From contig PITI01000029.1 in the NCBI GenBank assembly GCA_004325065.1, positions 1-32,348 on the forward strand: 32,348 bases of DNA. Reading direction: 5' to 3'. Shown piece after piece: positions 1 to 9,100 of the stretch. Origin of the DNA: Hamiltosporidium magnivora. Lineage: Eukaryota; Microsporidia; Dubosqiidae. The notes below the pieces were generated by a model, which was not told the DNA's origin, searched no databases, and saw nothing but the letters and a program-made list of their open reading frames with translations. A program made the position numbers and the translations under genes. How positions within the stretch are numbered: the stretch's first letter is position 1; each line of letters opens with the position of its first letter.

Positions 1-407
1 TGGGACGGTATTGTGACAAAATACCATAAATCTCATCTTAAAAGACTAGAAATACCCATGAATGTAGAGGCATACATTCAGTCTATAGTACTTAAGAAAA
101 CAGTCGAAACAATTTCCTTTGATCGACGAAGAGGACTTGAGTCAGGACTAAATGCCGAAGAGAGCTGGGAGAGAGCGTCAATGGGTGTTATTATGAGATC
201 AGAGATGCATGATGAATCAACACCCCCTTTAAAAGGAGAGAAGAGAGAGGAAGATGGTGCAAAAAATTTTAAACCGAAAAATAAAGCACCCTTCTTTCAC
301 AAGGAGGAACCACTTTAGAGGAACCGACCAATAACATAAATGAAGAGTCGGATTTGGAAGAAGAGACAGCAGTGGTTAAAGAGGTAGAAGAAAACATAAA
401 AAGATAG
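1..407 (+). pseudogene. LINE (non-LTR retrotransposon) polymerase, C-terminal fragment, copy 1
   Basis: The frame is open from base 1 (tgg gac ggt att gtg), so the element begins outside the window. The GTG at 13 is probably an internal valine, because the second copy at 3902-5220 has Met at that position and stays open upstream of it. Visible blocks are WDGIVTKYHKSHL, then VEAYIQSIVLKKTVETIS, then FDRRRGLESG. In LINE polymerases this arrangement matches the conserved C-terminal block after the endonuclease (an 'I-x-x-x-G-x-V' strand, then a 'Q-x-x-x-L-x-T' helix). The frame stops at 316-318. The rest of the tail continues one frame over from about 315 to a TAG at 405-407, with NINEESDL and VEENIKR matching the other copy. 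A frameshift and a deletion near position 300 therefore make it non-functional. The family is fairly sure; the host clade (microsporidian-like) is inferred. Confidence 0.72.
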
Positions 408-861
408 TAAAAATATTTTAACCCAGAATTTTATTAAATAAAGTCATATTTAAAAATGCCCCAATATATATTGTACCGTTTAATTTATTCAATTACTAAA
501 ATTATAAATGCAATTATAAAAACATATGAACTCGGTCAAAAAAATTACAAACATTAATAATATAAAATAGAACTAAAAATTTTTATTTTTCCGCGTATCT
601 GCTGTGTCTTTTGTGGTATTTTTAAAAAATTTCTGTTGTTCTAAAATATATAGAAAAACATTTTTTTATGGTGATCTTGAATGCCAAAATTTGCGAAACA
701 GTTGCAGTATATACAAAAAATAAAATATTTCCGACTTAAAGCCATAAAGTTCTATTATATTACATTTTGTTATTCAATTATGTATAGCATCTTAAAATTT
801 TATAAGCAAAAATATAATATTACAGGATTTTATTCATCTATAGAATTACTCCTTATAATAA
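408..861. other. AT-rich spacer with residual LINE 3' tail
   Basis: The first 50-70 bases still align with the sequence downstream of the other LINE copy: both have an AGAATTTTATT / GGAATTTTATGG stretch followed by AAAGTC / AGGTC. This is therefore probably degraded LINE 3' untranslated sequence. The remainder is low-complexity AT-rich DNA. A 64-codon open frame at 681-875 has only AT-driven composition (Ile, Lys, Tyr, Phe) and is not treated as a gene. Confidence 0.4.
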
Positions 862-1269
862 TCATTCACAAATGAGCATTCGAAAGAACATAAAAGCGTA
901 TTAGACGGAAAACAACATCGTTTGTATTATATCAATGACTAATTTTCTAGAAAAACCAGGATGAAATAAAGTTAAATACTTATGTGACTTTCTCGAGTAC
1001 ATTTCGGCAAGTAGTTTAATCATACAGGAGACTTGTTCAAACTGTATTCAGACAAAGCAAACAATTGGTTAAATTTTTTTTTAAAAAATAAGCTGGCTTT
1101 TTTAGGCCCAATTTTTTTAAAGAATTTAACTACAGAAGTGGTTAAGAAAGATTTTCATATTTGTTTAAAACTCATATAAATGATAATTGAAACTGAGTAT
1201 GAGAGTGACTAAATGACTATAGTAAGGGAATCTGCTCTAACGAACAAAAATACTGTGGAATGTCACTAG
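862..1269 (+). pseudogene. Ty3/gypsy-type reverse transcriptase / RNase H relic
   Basis: Three adjacent pieces read in order. At 862-942 (frame 1) the text contains NEHSKEHKSVL, then HRLYYIND. This resembles the segment after the YxDD motif in gypsy reverse transcriptases (E-H-x-x-H-x-x-x-V-L, then L-Y-I-N). At 965-1072 (frame 2) VKYLCDFLEYIS continues the expected 'KYLG-x-x-IS' strand, with the usual glycine replaced by cysteine, and then SASSLIIQ. At 1180-1269, after a gap, MIIETEYESD resembles the RNase H start 'I-x-E-T-D-x-S-D'. Stops and frame changes separate the pieces, so the copy is dead. The YxDD site and the N-terminal half are not visible upstream. The RT call is moderate and the RNase H call weak; no alignment could be run. 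Confidence 0.42.
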
Positions 1270-2071
1270 CCGCCGTAAAAAATTATGTATACACGTGGTA
1301 ATTGTAGAAATTTGGCTCTCAAAAGAATTGAAAGCACCAATCCCCTTCATATGTATCTTGCTTATAATATTAAACATAGCTATTTAAGTTTCTAACTACA
1401 ATCATACAACGCTACGGAATTTCTTCGACTCATTTTCTGAAGATTAAACATATATTTAAATTGATTTATTAGATGACCATAGTATGTTAATAGTCAAAAA
1501 CATGCGAAAAAATGAAAAAGCAAAACATATATAAAGAAAGAATTTAAAAGAAAAAGATAATGAATTTTAGTTTAAAATTATTTTTGCTACAAATACATTT
1601 TTCCAGATTTTTTTATATTTTCTTATTTTTTTTAGGTTGAATTCTAATCTCTATATATTAATTTAATTATTTAAGATCTTAGTTCCATAATTTTTTCATT
1701 TTTTTTGTTTTTTTTCATATATTATTTATATATGTTGCTAAGCAATCACCTGCCAAATTTTCTAAAATAGTCTTTCCGGGCAAAAAACGCATAAATACAT
1801 TTATTTTTCAAATTATCCTCATCATAATTATCTCAGAAAATTTATACGTTGAATTACCATTGGTTTATTGTAAACAGCAATAAAGGAGATGGAAGGAGGG
1901 AATGAAATTTGAAATATGACAATATTTAACCTTTTTTAGCAGTAATTTTTCTTGATTTGATTTTTCTGATTTTTTTTGAATCATTTTTTTAATATGTGTG
2001 CAACCCTTTCAGATTGGACTTTAGATAAAGTCCGGAAGAAAAAAAAGTTTTTAAGTTTATTTTTACTCTTA
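1270..2071. other. Thymine-rich AT spacer inside the gypsy fossil
   Basis: No gene is seen. From about 1580 the + strand is strongly T-biased, with runs of 6-9 T and pyrimidine stretches, and this continues past 2071 to about 2480. It lies between the reverse transcriptase and integrase relics. The distance between those two (over 2 kb) is longer than in an intact gypsy element, so some of this DNA is probably inserted. A perfect hairpin sits at 2016-2033. Confidence 0.4.
2016..2033. repeat. Perfect 8-bp hairpin
   Basis: GGACTTTA, then GA, then TAAAGTCC. This is a short palindrome, followed by GG and an A-rich run. It is not followed by a T run on +, and nothing shows that it works as a terminator. 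Confidence 0.45.
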
Positions 2072-2226
2072 TTTAATGTCACGGACCAATAAACCCTCTC
2101 CCATATCCAATAAAACCCCGTTATTTCATATAACCTTTTATAGTTGATAACACACCTTATTTTTGTATAGCTCTTTTATTCCCATACTCTATTGTCCTAT
2201 TCTTCTCCGGTTATTTCTATATACAT
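2072..2226 (-). repeat. Retroelement-associated short repeat, copy in inverted orientation
   Basis: The reverse complement aligns over its whole length with 3725-3853. Matching landmarks are GACCAATAAACCCTCTCCC here against GTCAATAAATCCCTCCTCCC there, AACCCCGTTATTTCAT against AGCCCCTATTATG, and CCGGTTATTTCTATATAC against CCCGTTATTTTCTATATAT. Two AAATAACSGG-like subunits lie within each copy. It could be the 3' tail of the LINE, since the other full copy abuts a LINE 3' end, or part of a long terminal repeat. It is the extra DNA that most clearly interrupts the gypsy fossil. Confidence 0.6.
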
Positions 2227-2529
2227 CTGATTTCAAATTCCTTGGTATTATTTTTTATCCATCCTTTCTTAATATTTTTTTGCATAAAATGTTAGGATGT
2301 GTTAATTATGAATATAATTTCAAATTAAACTTACTTCTTCTTTTCACTTCCCTTTTTGCTTTTTTGTTTCAATTAATGTTTGTAAACAAAAAATGTATTT
2401 AAAACTTATAGGCACAGGTACTTAACAACATAACACAATATACAAATTTATTTGAAGTTTGTTTTTTATTTTTCTTTTCTTTTATGTTTTCATTATATCT
2501 ATAAACAAGTGTTGGTGTATATTAACTAA
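2227..2529. other. T-rich AT spacer
   Basis: About 300 bases with pyrimidine-rich stretches (for example around 2330-2370 and 2460-2490). A 79-codon frame at 2163-2402 is Phe/Leu/Ile/Tyr-rich, as expected from T-rich DNA in any frame, and it overlaps the repeat at 2072-2226. It is not called as a gene. Confidence 0.4.
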
Positions 2530-2724
2530 TTTGCCAAAATTGTAAGTTGTAGAAACAAAAGAAATGAATGTTCAACAGGCTACTTTAAAACCGGATGTAT
2601 ACAGGATTGTGTAGATCATGGAGATAACCAGTTCAACGGTTATTATTTCTGTATTAATATAACTAACACATACACCGAAACTTTTAATTTAATAAGATAT
2701 CTAATAAGACTTTACAATTTGTAA
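2530..2724 (+). pseudogene. Cysteine-rich open frame without a start codon
   Basis: The frame is open for 64 codons between TAA at 2527-2529 and TAA at 2722-2724, with no ATG. It encodes five cysteines in 35 residues with spacing C-x6-C-x8-C-x3-C-x13-C, including CSTGYFKTGCIQDC and NGYYFC. This resembles small disulphide-rich secreted domains of invertebrates, but I cannot name a family. G+C is visibly higher than in the flanks. A possible branch-point/acceptor pair (TTAACTAAT then TTGTAG) lies just upstream, and GTAAAAG, a plausible donor, lies at the end. It might therefore be an exon or an old exon copy, or chance. It lies inside the decayed gypsy region on the same strand but does not fit the retroviral zinc-binding pattern. 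Confidence 0.25.
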
Positions 2725-3107
2725 AAGATTCATTGAACTTTAGTTTTAAAATTTATTGTTAAGTTGTTACAAAATATGAAAAGTCGTTATAATAAGAATT
2801 TACTTCTTGAAATGCGATTGAATTATCTAGGTATTGAAGTTATACATAGAACACATCGATTTCCAAAGTCCAAAGTCAAGAAAAACGTACCAATCAGACC
2901 ATAATAGGATGGCTAATAATGAATTTACACCAAATAGATTGAAGAAGATCGATCAGGCATTCTAAACATGCTATTTATTCAGCTAACAAGACAATACATA
3001 GTGCATAAAACACTTCTTATATTTATGTTTTCTTCAGGAAACCAGGTATTAATAATCCATTTGCTGAAGCATATTATTGAACCCTAAACTGATAATATAT
3101 TTTTCAT

Positions 3108-3549
3108 AATTTAGGCAATTTAGTACAGAAATACTTGATGAAAAAGCAAGAAAAGACAGTGGAACCTAGAGATTGCCTCGGAGTGCATGAATAATTGAAT
3201 AAACAGGTAAACACTATAATATCATACAAACTGATAATTTCAAAAACAATCGTAAATTTTCAGCGGATGTTGCTGATTTTAAAAATTATAGAGGAAAAAT
3301 GTTAGGGAGAAGTAATGCAATTTGCCAGACGAAAGATATTTTTAATGGAGATAAAGTCTTAAAAAAATATTAAGACATGTATACAAAAAATAAAATAGTG
3401 CATTTGACTCTTTTTAGAATAATTTGGTTTTTAAAGTTACAGCTACTTTGATGAACAGCATCATTGAAGTTAAAAACAATGATGGTGGCACAATAATAGT
3501 TTATAGGGGTTTAATAAAACGTATTCAATATAATTTGTCTTTTCTGTAA
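3108..3549 (+). pseudogene. Ty3/gypsy-type integrase relic (core and C-terminal domain)
   Basis: Three frames read consecutively. At 3123-3194 (frame 3), KYLMKKQEKTVEPRDCL resembles the integrase stretch between the first and second catalytic acids. At 3203-3373 (frame 2, 56 codons open), HYNIIQTDNF carries the second catalytic Asp (codon 3233-3235) of the D-D-E core. It continues to GRSNAICQTKDIFNG and VLKKY, where the usual 'P-Q-x-x-G-x-x-E' lacks its Glu. At 3418-3549 (frame 1, 43 codons), VFKVTATLMNSIIEVKNNDG then GLIKRI has the shape of the small beta-barrel at the integrase C terminus. The order and strand agree with the reverse transcriptase pieces at 862-1072. Two frameshifts, several stops and the missing catalytic Glu make it dead. 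The call rests on motif order, not on an alignment. Confidence 0.45.
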
Positions 3550-3724
3550 TTATAATAGTACATTTTGTATTAGTACAAAATTAACCTAATTTTTTTTTAT
3601 TTTTATTCCGTCAAAATTTTAAAAATTTTAGCTTAAAAAGTATATAAGCACCTTTTTAAATCAACACATATTAAGTTTAGAAATAAAATCATTCCGTTTT
3701 TCGAAAATATCGGCTTTAGGTGTA

Positions 3725-3853
3725 ATATATAGAAAATAACGGGGGCTCTATAAATTATATACAATAAAGGGAGTTTTATAAATCATTAGAAAATAACCAG
3801 AAAGGGTTACAGACATAATAGGGGCTCCATTAGACATGAGGGAGGAGGGATTT
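3725..3853 (+). repeat. Retroelement-associated short repeat, main copy
   Basis: This holds three G-rich subunits: TAGAAAATAACGGGGGCTC, TAGAAAATAACCAG, and CATAATAGGGGCTCC, the last followed by the purine-rich ATGAGGGAGGAGGGA. It is inverted relative to 2072-2226 and direct relative to 5559-5600. On the - strand it follows the LINE 3' end directly. On the + strand it lies about 175 bases after the integrase relic. The purine tract could be a polypurine tract next to an LTR, or the repeat could simply be LINE 3' tail. Confidence 0.6.
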
Positions 3854-5220
3854 ATTGACCTGCCAATTCCATAAAATTCCGAGTTACAACTTTTTTTATT
3901 TTCATATATTTTCTTCTACCTTCTTTAACACAACCGGTTCTTCTTTAAAATCCGACTCTTCACTTATATTTATCGTTGGTACCTCAAACGTGGCTTCTCC
4001 CTCTGAAATAAAGGGAGTGATATTGTTGGATGTCAACTGTAAAACACTATCTTTTTTATTATTCGCTTCTTTTAAAGTGAAATGTTGGCTCCTCCGGCAT
4101 CTCGCCTGTCTCAAAGACACCCATTGGCGCACTTTCACAGCCCTCTTGGCATTAGGTTCCAACTCAAGTCCTCTCCTTCGGTCAAAAGAAATTATTTCGA
4201 CTGTCTTCTTGTGTACTATCGACTGAATGTATGTCTCTACATTATGGAGTGTTTGGTGTCTTTTTAGGTGTGACTTATGATATTTTGTCATAATACCATT
4301 CCGGGTCATTACATAAGAAATTATCTTAACACTACACCTATAAAAAGACCCAACTCATTGACCAGCAGGTCATACTTCCTAAGTTTTTCAGTTTCTGGTA
4401 TTTGAAATGAATCTTTTAAAGAAATTCCTACTTCAAAGGTGTTATATTATTCTTCTTCTACCAAGAATAAATATGTCGGGTCAATTACTCCGGATCTTGA
4501 CCTCGGTTTTTATCCTGGAATCCACTCTTATCTCAAATGCTTGTTTTCTAGAATTTCTTGAACTGAGTGGCTTCGAATTCGTTTTGAAGACTTGAACTTA
4601 TATCTATTTAAGATATGTAAGTGTAGGCCTCATATCACTTCATTATGCCATCTAGTTTAGTCAAGACCGAGCATTTTCCCACACCGAGTTGCTAGATGAT
4701 CTACATTTTTACCCCTCAGAAACTATAAAATTCAATTATATTAAAGTCTTAATGATGAAAGAAAGGAAAAAAGATACGTGGAATAATTAAATATACAAAC
4801 CTTTTCCTTTAAAAAAAAATTCATTGGTTACAAAGGTTAAAAACCACATCAATTAAAGGATAGAGCCCGTCTCTATCAAAGATACCTTCTATATGGGTGC
4901 CTCGATAGAGGTTAAGACATTTCTACATAATATTCTGTCTTAATTATATCTTTAATTGGCACATTTTAAAATTCCAAAACAACTTTCGGTATATGTGGCG
5001 CATTTTTGAAGCAAAGATCATCTCCAAGCATTATAACCTGGTTAGACTTTCTTCTCAAAAGTCTTTTATCTTGTGTAGTATAGTTAGCTAGTTACTGTTC
5101 GGTCTTCAAAAAAGTCACTTAATTATCTTTTTCTTTCTCGTTTTCGAAAATTACAATCCTTAAAATTTGACCTATATTTTTTTGCTTTAGTAAAATAAAA
5201 ATTTAAAAAAAAATAAGAAA
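3854..5220 (-). pseudogene. LINE polymerase with restriction-like endonuclease, copy 2 (5'-truncated, broken)
   Basis: Read on the - strand. About 5040-4981 encodes MLGDDLCFKNAPH after RRKSNQ. About 4704-4681 encodes VDHLATRC, part of the zinc-binding site before the endonuclease. 4650-4636 encodes WHNEV. About 4530-4485 encodes RVDSRIKTEVKIRSN, followed (after a stop or shift) by PDIFIL, matching the 'R...PD...D' endonuclease core of R2/R4/CRE-type LINEs, with Gly where the last Asp is expected. 4380-4348 encodes RKYDLLVNELG. The C-terminal block is the one intact stretch, 135 codons at 4309-3902: GIMTKYHKSHLKR, VETYIQSIV, FDRRRGLE. The tail EESDFKEEP and VEENI matches copy 1. Several stops and frame changes interrupt the earlier part, and no reverse transcriptase palm motif is visible before about 5220. 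The element is therefore truncated, as is usual for LINEs. The 3' untranslated part runs to about 3854. Confidence 0.72.
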
Positions 5221-5558
5221 CAAAGAACTACATTATTTTTAGGAATTTATTGATTATTAAGAGGCTTTTGCTTTGAAATATATTTCCTTATAACATGTTA
5301 TTGCACTTTAAAATATTTATGCAATCTATACTTCAAACAATAAGAAGCGTAAAAATTTACATTGAGATTATTTTATACCTATTGCCTGTTAATCGTTTAG
5401 AGCAAAGGCTTTAAATTGACCGTAAAAATAGAGGAAATAGCATGGGAGAAATAGATGGTGGAGTAGTTCGAAACATCCCGGAAATTATAAGGTAGAAAAT
5501 ATAATACAAATAAAATATATCTATTATAAATGAAGAAGGTATAAATATATAAAAGTTT
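5221..5558. other. AT-rich spacer with one coding-like scrap
   Basis: No gene is seen. A 26-codon scrap on + at about 5417-5492 reads IDRKNRGNSMGEIDGG then NIPEIIR. It has a balanced composition unlike the flanks but no start codon and no recognisable family. The opposite strand is also open here (5594-5397), so one frame shadows the other. Confidence 0.3.
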
Positions 5559-5600
5559 ATTAGAAATAACGGGCGGCACTATGAACCATGACAATAAACA
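5559..5600 (+). repeat. Retroelement-associated short repeat, partial third copy
   Basis: TAGAAATAACGGGCGGCACT is followed by GACAATAAA. This aligns in the same orientation with TAGAAAATAACGGGGGCTCT and ACAATAAAG at 3731-3775. Only about 42 bases are recognisable. Confidence 0.45.
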
Positions 5601-5920
5601 CGTAAATTATATATTTTTTTGGACACGAAGTAACATCAAAGATCCGAAACAAAATCTAGAATTGTCACCTTTAATCCTAAAAAGGCTTAAATGGAAAATT
5701 ATGTGAATCAGACTTAACTTACCAAACAATATTTAACCTGGCATTTCAAACAAGTATTATACCTAGGTGTAGAAATCAAAAATTATATCTATTCATGAAT
5801 AGCAATTGTTTAGTTTCTTGGATATCGCTTTTGAGGAATTTTGTAAGCAGATAGAGAATAAACATTATCGCAATTTAAATTTTAATTAAGTATTGTTTTT
5901 TTAAATGAAACTATTTCGTG
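5601..5920. other. AT-rich spacer with reverse-transcriptase-like scrap
   Basis: At 5718-5798 on + a 26-codon frame reads LTKQYLTWHFKQVLYLGVEIKNY. Its 'Y-L-G-V-E-I' core is the kind of strand found after the catalytic site of reverse transcriptases, but the stretch is too short to assign. Nothing else is seen. Confidence 0.2.
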
Positions 5921-6187
5921 ATGAATAATACAATTCAATTTTATACTGACAACATTATAAATGAAATAAAAACAAAAAAATTATTTATGCAAGCAAAGTA
6001 TCAATTTCTTCTAGAGAGAATCCCCATCATATATTTGAAATCATATGAAGAATATCAAAAAATGCCTAAAAAATTTTGTATTTTATATTTATTTGTTTAT
6101 TATTACTGTATCGGGAATAAAACTTCGGAATTTCAAGATACTGAAGCCAAATATGAGAATACGAAATGTTGCATCTTATATTATTAA
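5921..6187 (+). CDS. Hypothetical protein (doubtful, 88 aa)
   Basis: Start ATG at 5921 (a GTG lies directly before it), stop TAA at 6185-6187. The N-terminal half is charged and polar (NTIQFYTDNIINEIKTKK, then YLKSYEEYQKM). A hydrophobic, aromatic stretch near residues 52-65 (ILYLFVYYYCI) could be a membrane segment. The end is Cys-containing (KCCILYY). I do not recognise a family. Length is close to what chance gives in this composition, so it may not be a gene. An opposite-strand frame of 67 codons overlaps and is no better. Confidence 0.18.
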   Translation: MNNTIQFYTDNIINEIKTKKLFMQAKYQFLLERIPIIYLKSYEEYQKMPKKFCILYLFVYYYCIGNKTSEFQDTEAKYENTKCCILYY

Positions 6188-9100
6188 TATACATATTTAA
6201 CTTATGTTTGGTGATTCTAAAGCCTTTCGAATCAGATGTTGTAGAAACCAAAAGGCTAGATTGACACAATTGATTCTTTGGATTTGTTTAAATTGTAGAG
6301 ATTAAAATATTGAGTAGAATAACTTATGATTGCAACAAAAATACTGTAAGGTTCACTATTTTTTATATAAATTTAAAGAAGAATGAGAATTAAGGAACAT
6401 AATACCCTAAATTATTTATACATCTTGACTAAAAAATGTAACCTTCATAAATGGAATTTAAAACCGAAACCTTAATCTAGAATATATTCATTTCATTCAT
6501 ATTATTGATATTTTATCAAAAAAATTTATCCAAGATGAATGCTTTCCTATAACAAACCAAACAAAAATGCCAAACCAATTTACTTTAAGAAAATATACAA
6601 CCGCTTTCTTAATAAATTTATAAGTAACATTGTATATACAAAACTGTAAAATAAATTCACATTTAGAATAGTAATCAAATAATATGCAATCCGTAGTAAC
6701 GAATAAGGCAAATATATAATGTAATTTCTTGCAATAAATTTCTAACCAAATTAACTTTATCATAATTAACTATTCATTATAGCAAAACTTTGAAATTTGA
6801 ATTTCGTAATATAACAGTTTTCTTTAGCTAAAATTATAGCTGCATGTATCCGAGACCATAAAGCTGATTAAAAATATATTATTTGTAAATGACTGTTGGT
6901 CGTTTGTATCTACTATTGCAAAACTTCAGACATAAGCAATTCTTTTCGCAAAAAAAACCATTTCATTCGACGGATATGTTTGAAGTGTTATTTTTCACAG
7001 TTTTAAATCACTCTCTTTATAGTTTAGACTTTTGTATATATGTATAATTTGATTTATTATTTCTCTCAAATTTTGTAATAAGCTGTAATATGTATTAGGC
7101 TCAAAGTTTGTATTCATTTATGATTCTAGTATGATTAAATTTTGTATGTTTGCTATCACACAGTATCTTAGATAAGTAAATAAAACAACGAGTATATTAT
7201 AAGTTTATATCGAAATAAAAATTAAATATCAAATATAAGAATGAAAATTAGAATTTATAAGAATAAATTATATTGATTAATTTATTAGACTCATTAAATC
7301 TTTTTGCTAAAGTTTTTATGAGATGAAACATCATCGACATTTTTTAAATTTCTAAATGAATAATATAGATATAATACGAGAAAAAACTATAGATATATCA
7401 ATTTTAATATTGATATTTAATCTTGCTACAGTTTAAAATCATATGGATTCATTTTCGAATAATCACGAAACTCAGAAATGCATTCTAAGCATTCAAATTA
7501 CATCTGCAAAAATTTATCATGTTTAGTAAATTATAAAACACTTTTTTATTGACTCCTAACACTCGATGTGAATAAGAACTGAAAAATAGCTTCAATATGC
7601 GACTAAATCTCCGAAAGACATAAATAATTTCACAGTATAAATATATTTTTAAAAGTAATTATTTTTTTGTATTTTTTTGAATATATAAAAGCTAAACAAC
7701 AAAACGTTCAAATTATTTATCCAAACTTAAAAATTCAAATTTGATAATATAAAAATAAATAAACCATAAATTGATGCATAGTCAAAATTGTCAAGTTTGA
7801 GAGTTTAAACCGTTATTATTACACTTCCTTTGTATTATTAATAAGAAAACCCAGTAAACTCTAGAAATGAATCATAGATCTAATAATTTTTCTTTGTATA
7901 TCGGCAGTATAAAATAAAAATATTTTAATATATCAAAATATATTTTACTAAAATCCAATTATGCTAAAAAAACGAAGAAAACCTGGATTTTATAATAAAC
8001 ATATTTTTAATTTTAGTATCTGATAAGGAAAGTATTATATGTGAAAATGTTAAATTAATTTCGTTCTAAACAAATTTTGTAAAATATACATTTTTACAAA
8101 AATATTAACCAATAAAGAACTAATAAAAAAATATATCTATAATGGGTAGTTCAAAAGACAAGATTTTGCAAAATATGAAAATGAATTATGTTAATGAAGA
8201 GTATAATTTGATATATATGATACATATGTTGTTAAATACTATATTTATTTGCATTTTAAACATTTAAAACAGTTTTTAAATTGCAAGTTAATATAACTTC
8301 ATTTAGAACTCAAAGATTATAATATGTATTTTCTTTAAGAAAATGATTATGAAAATCTATCCAAAACACAAGCAAAATCTATTAGATAATATTCAAAATC
8401 ATAAAAGTATATTATTTCGATCAATGAACAATATATATCGAAAGAAACTATGTCGTTTGAGAAAATTATTATAAGGCGTCTAAATTGTTATAAAAACAAT
8501 GATTCAAACTTGAAGTATAAGGAAAATTGCATGCAAAATAATTCAATAGATCAAAAGATTTGAGTAGAAAGTAACACTATGTAAATAAAGGCAAAATAAA
8601 TAACATCAATAAAGAATCCAAACATCATAGTCTTAACCTTACTAACGTCACAAAACCAAAATATATCATTACGTTGATCTATTAGCCTCCCTGCATTTAT
8701 TTTCGCTACACGTTTGGTTCTTTTTAAACCAAATATTATAAAAGTTAAAAACTTAGAGCAAACAAAAATGCAATACCGAACAATATAGAAGAAGTTTAGT
8801 TAACATCTCAATGATATATACGAAACCTCAACAAGAAGTGTATAGTAGGCTTGAGACGGAACTTAGCATACAAAAAAAAATATTTTCTAAAAAATTTGTT
8901 TAAAACGAAATGATTCAAACCATCCACAATATAAGTTATTATGTATATACAAAAGATATTCTAAAAATTGAGTTACAATAAGACAGAAAAGGAAACAAGG
9001 CAGAAATAATAGTGCTATTTTCTTGACATATCCTTAACAGATTCTTATCTCGTTTGTACAATTATCTTTGACAAAGTTTATTGGAAAACATATTAGGCAG

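Noticed and set aside
1028..1072. C-x2-C pair (CSNCIQTK) read at first as an integrase zinc-binding site
   Set aside because: It directly continues the KYL-x-x-x-x-EYIS strand of the reverse transcriptase frame and has no histidine pair upstream. The cysteines are probably mutations in the RT connection region.
2072..2126. C-rich ACCCTCTCCC / ACCCCG stretches, considered as telomere-like repeats
   Set aside because: There is no tandem array. The stretch is explained by the inverted copy of the repeat at 3725-3853.
3207..3263. A textbook-looking 57-base intron (GTAAAC ... ACTGATAA ... TTTTCAG) inside the integrase relic
   Set aside because: The frame 3203-3373 runs straight through it and is coding-like on both sides, while splicing would join it to a frame full of stops. 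The splice-like sites are best explained by chance in AT-rich DNA.
3855..4267. Two + strand open frames (3855-4226 and 4082-4267)
   Set aside because: Both are opposite-strand shadows of the LINE C-terminal block, which has recognisable motifs on the - strand.
4407..4595. 62-codon + strand frame
   Set aside because: Lies antisense to the LINE endonuclease segment, and its reverse complement carries the family motifs.
5397..5594. 65-codon - strand frame
   Set aside because: Phe/Tyr/Ile-rich AT-driven composition; shadow of a + strand scrap and overlapping the partial repeat at 5559-5600.
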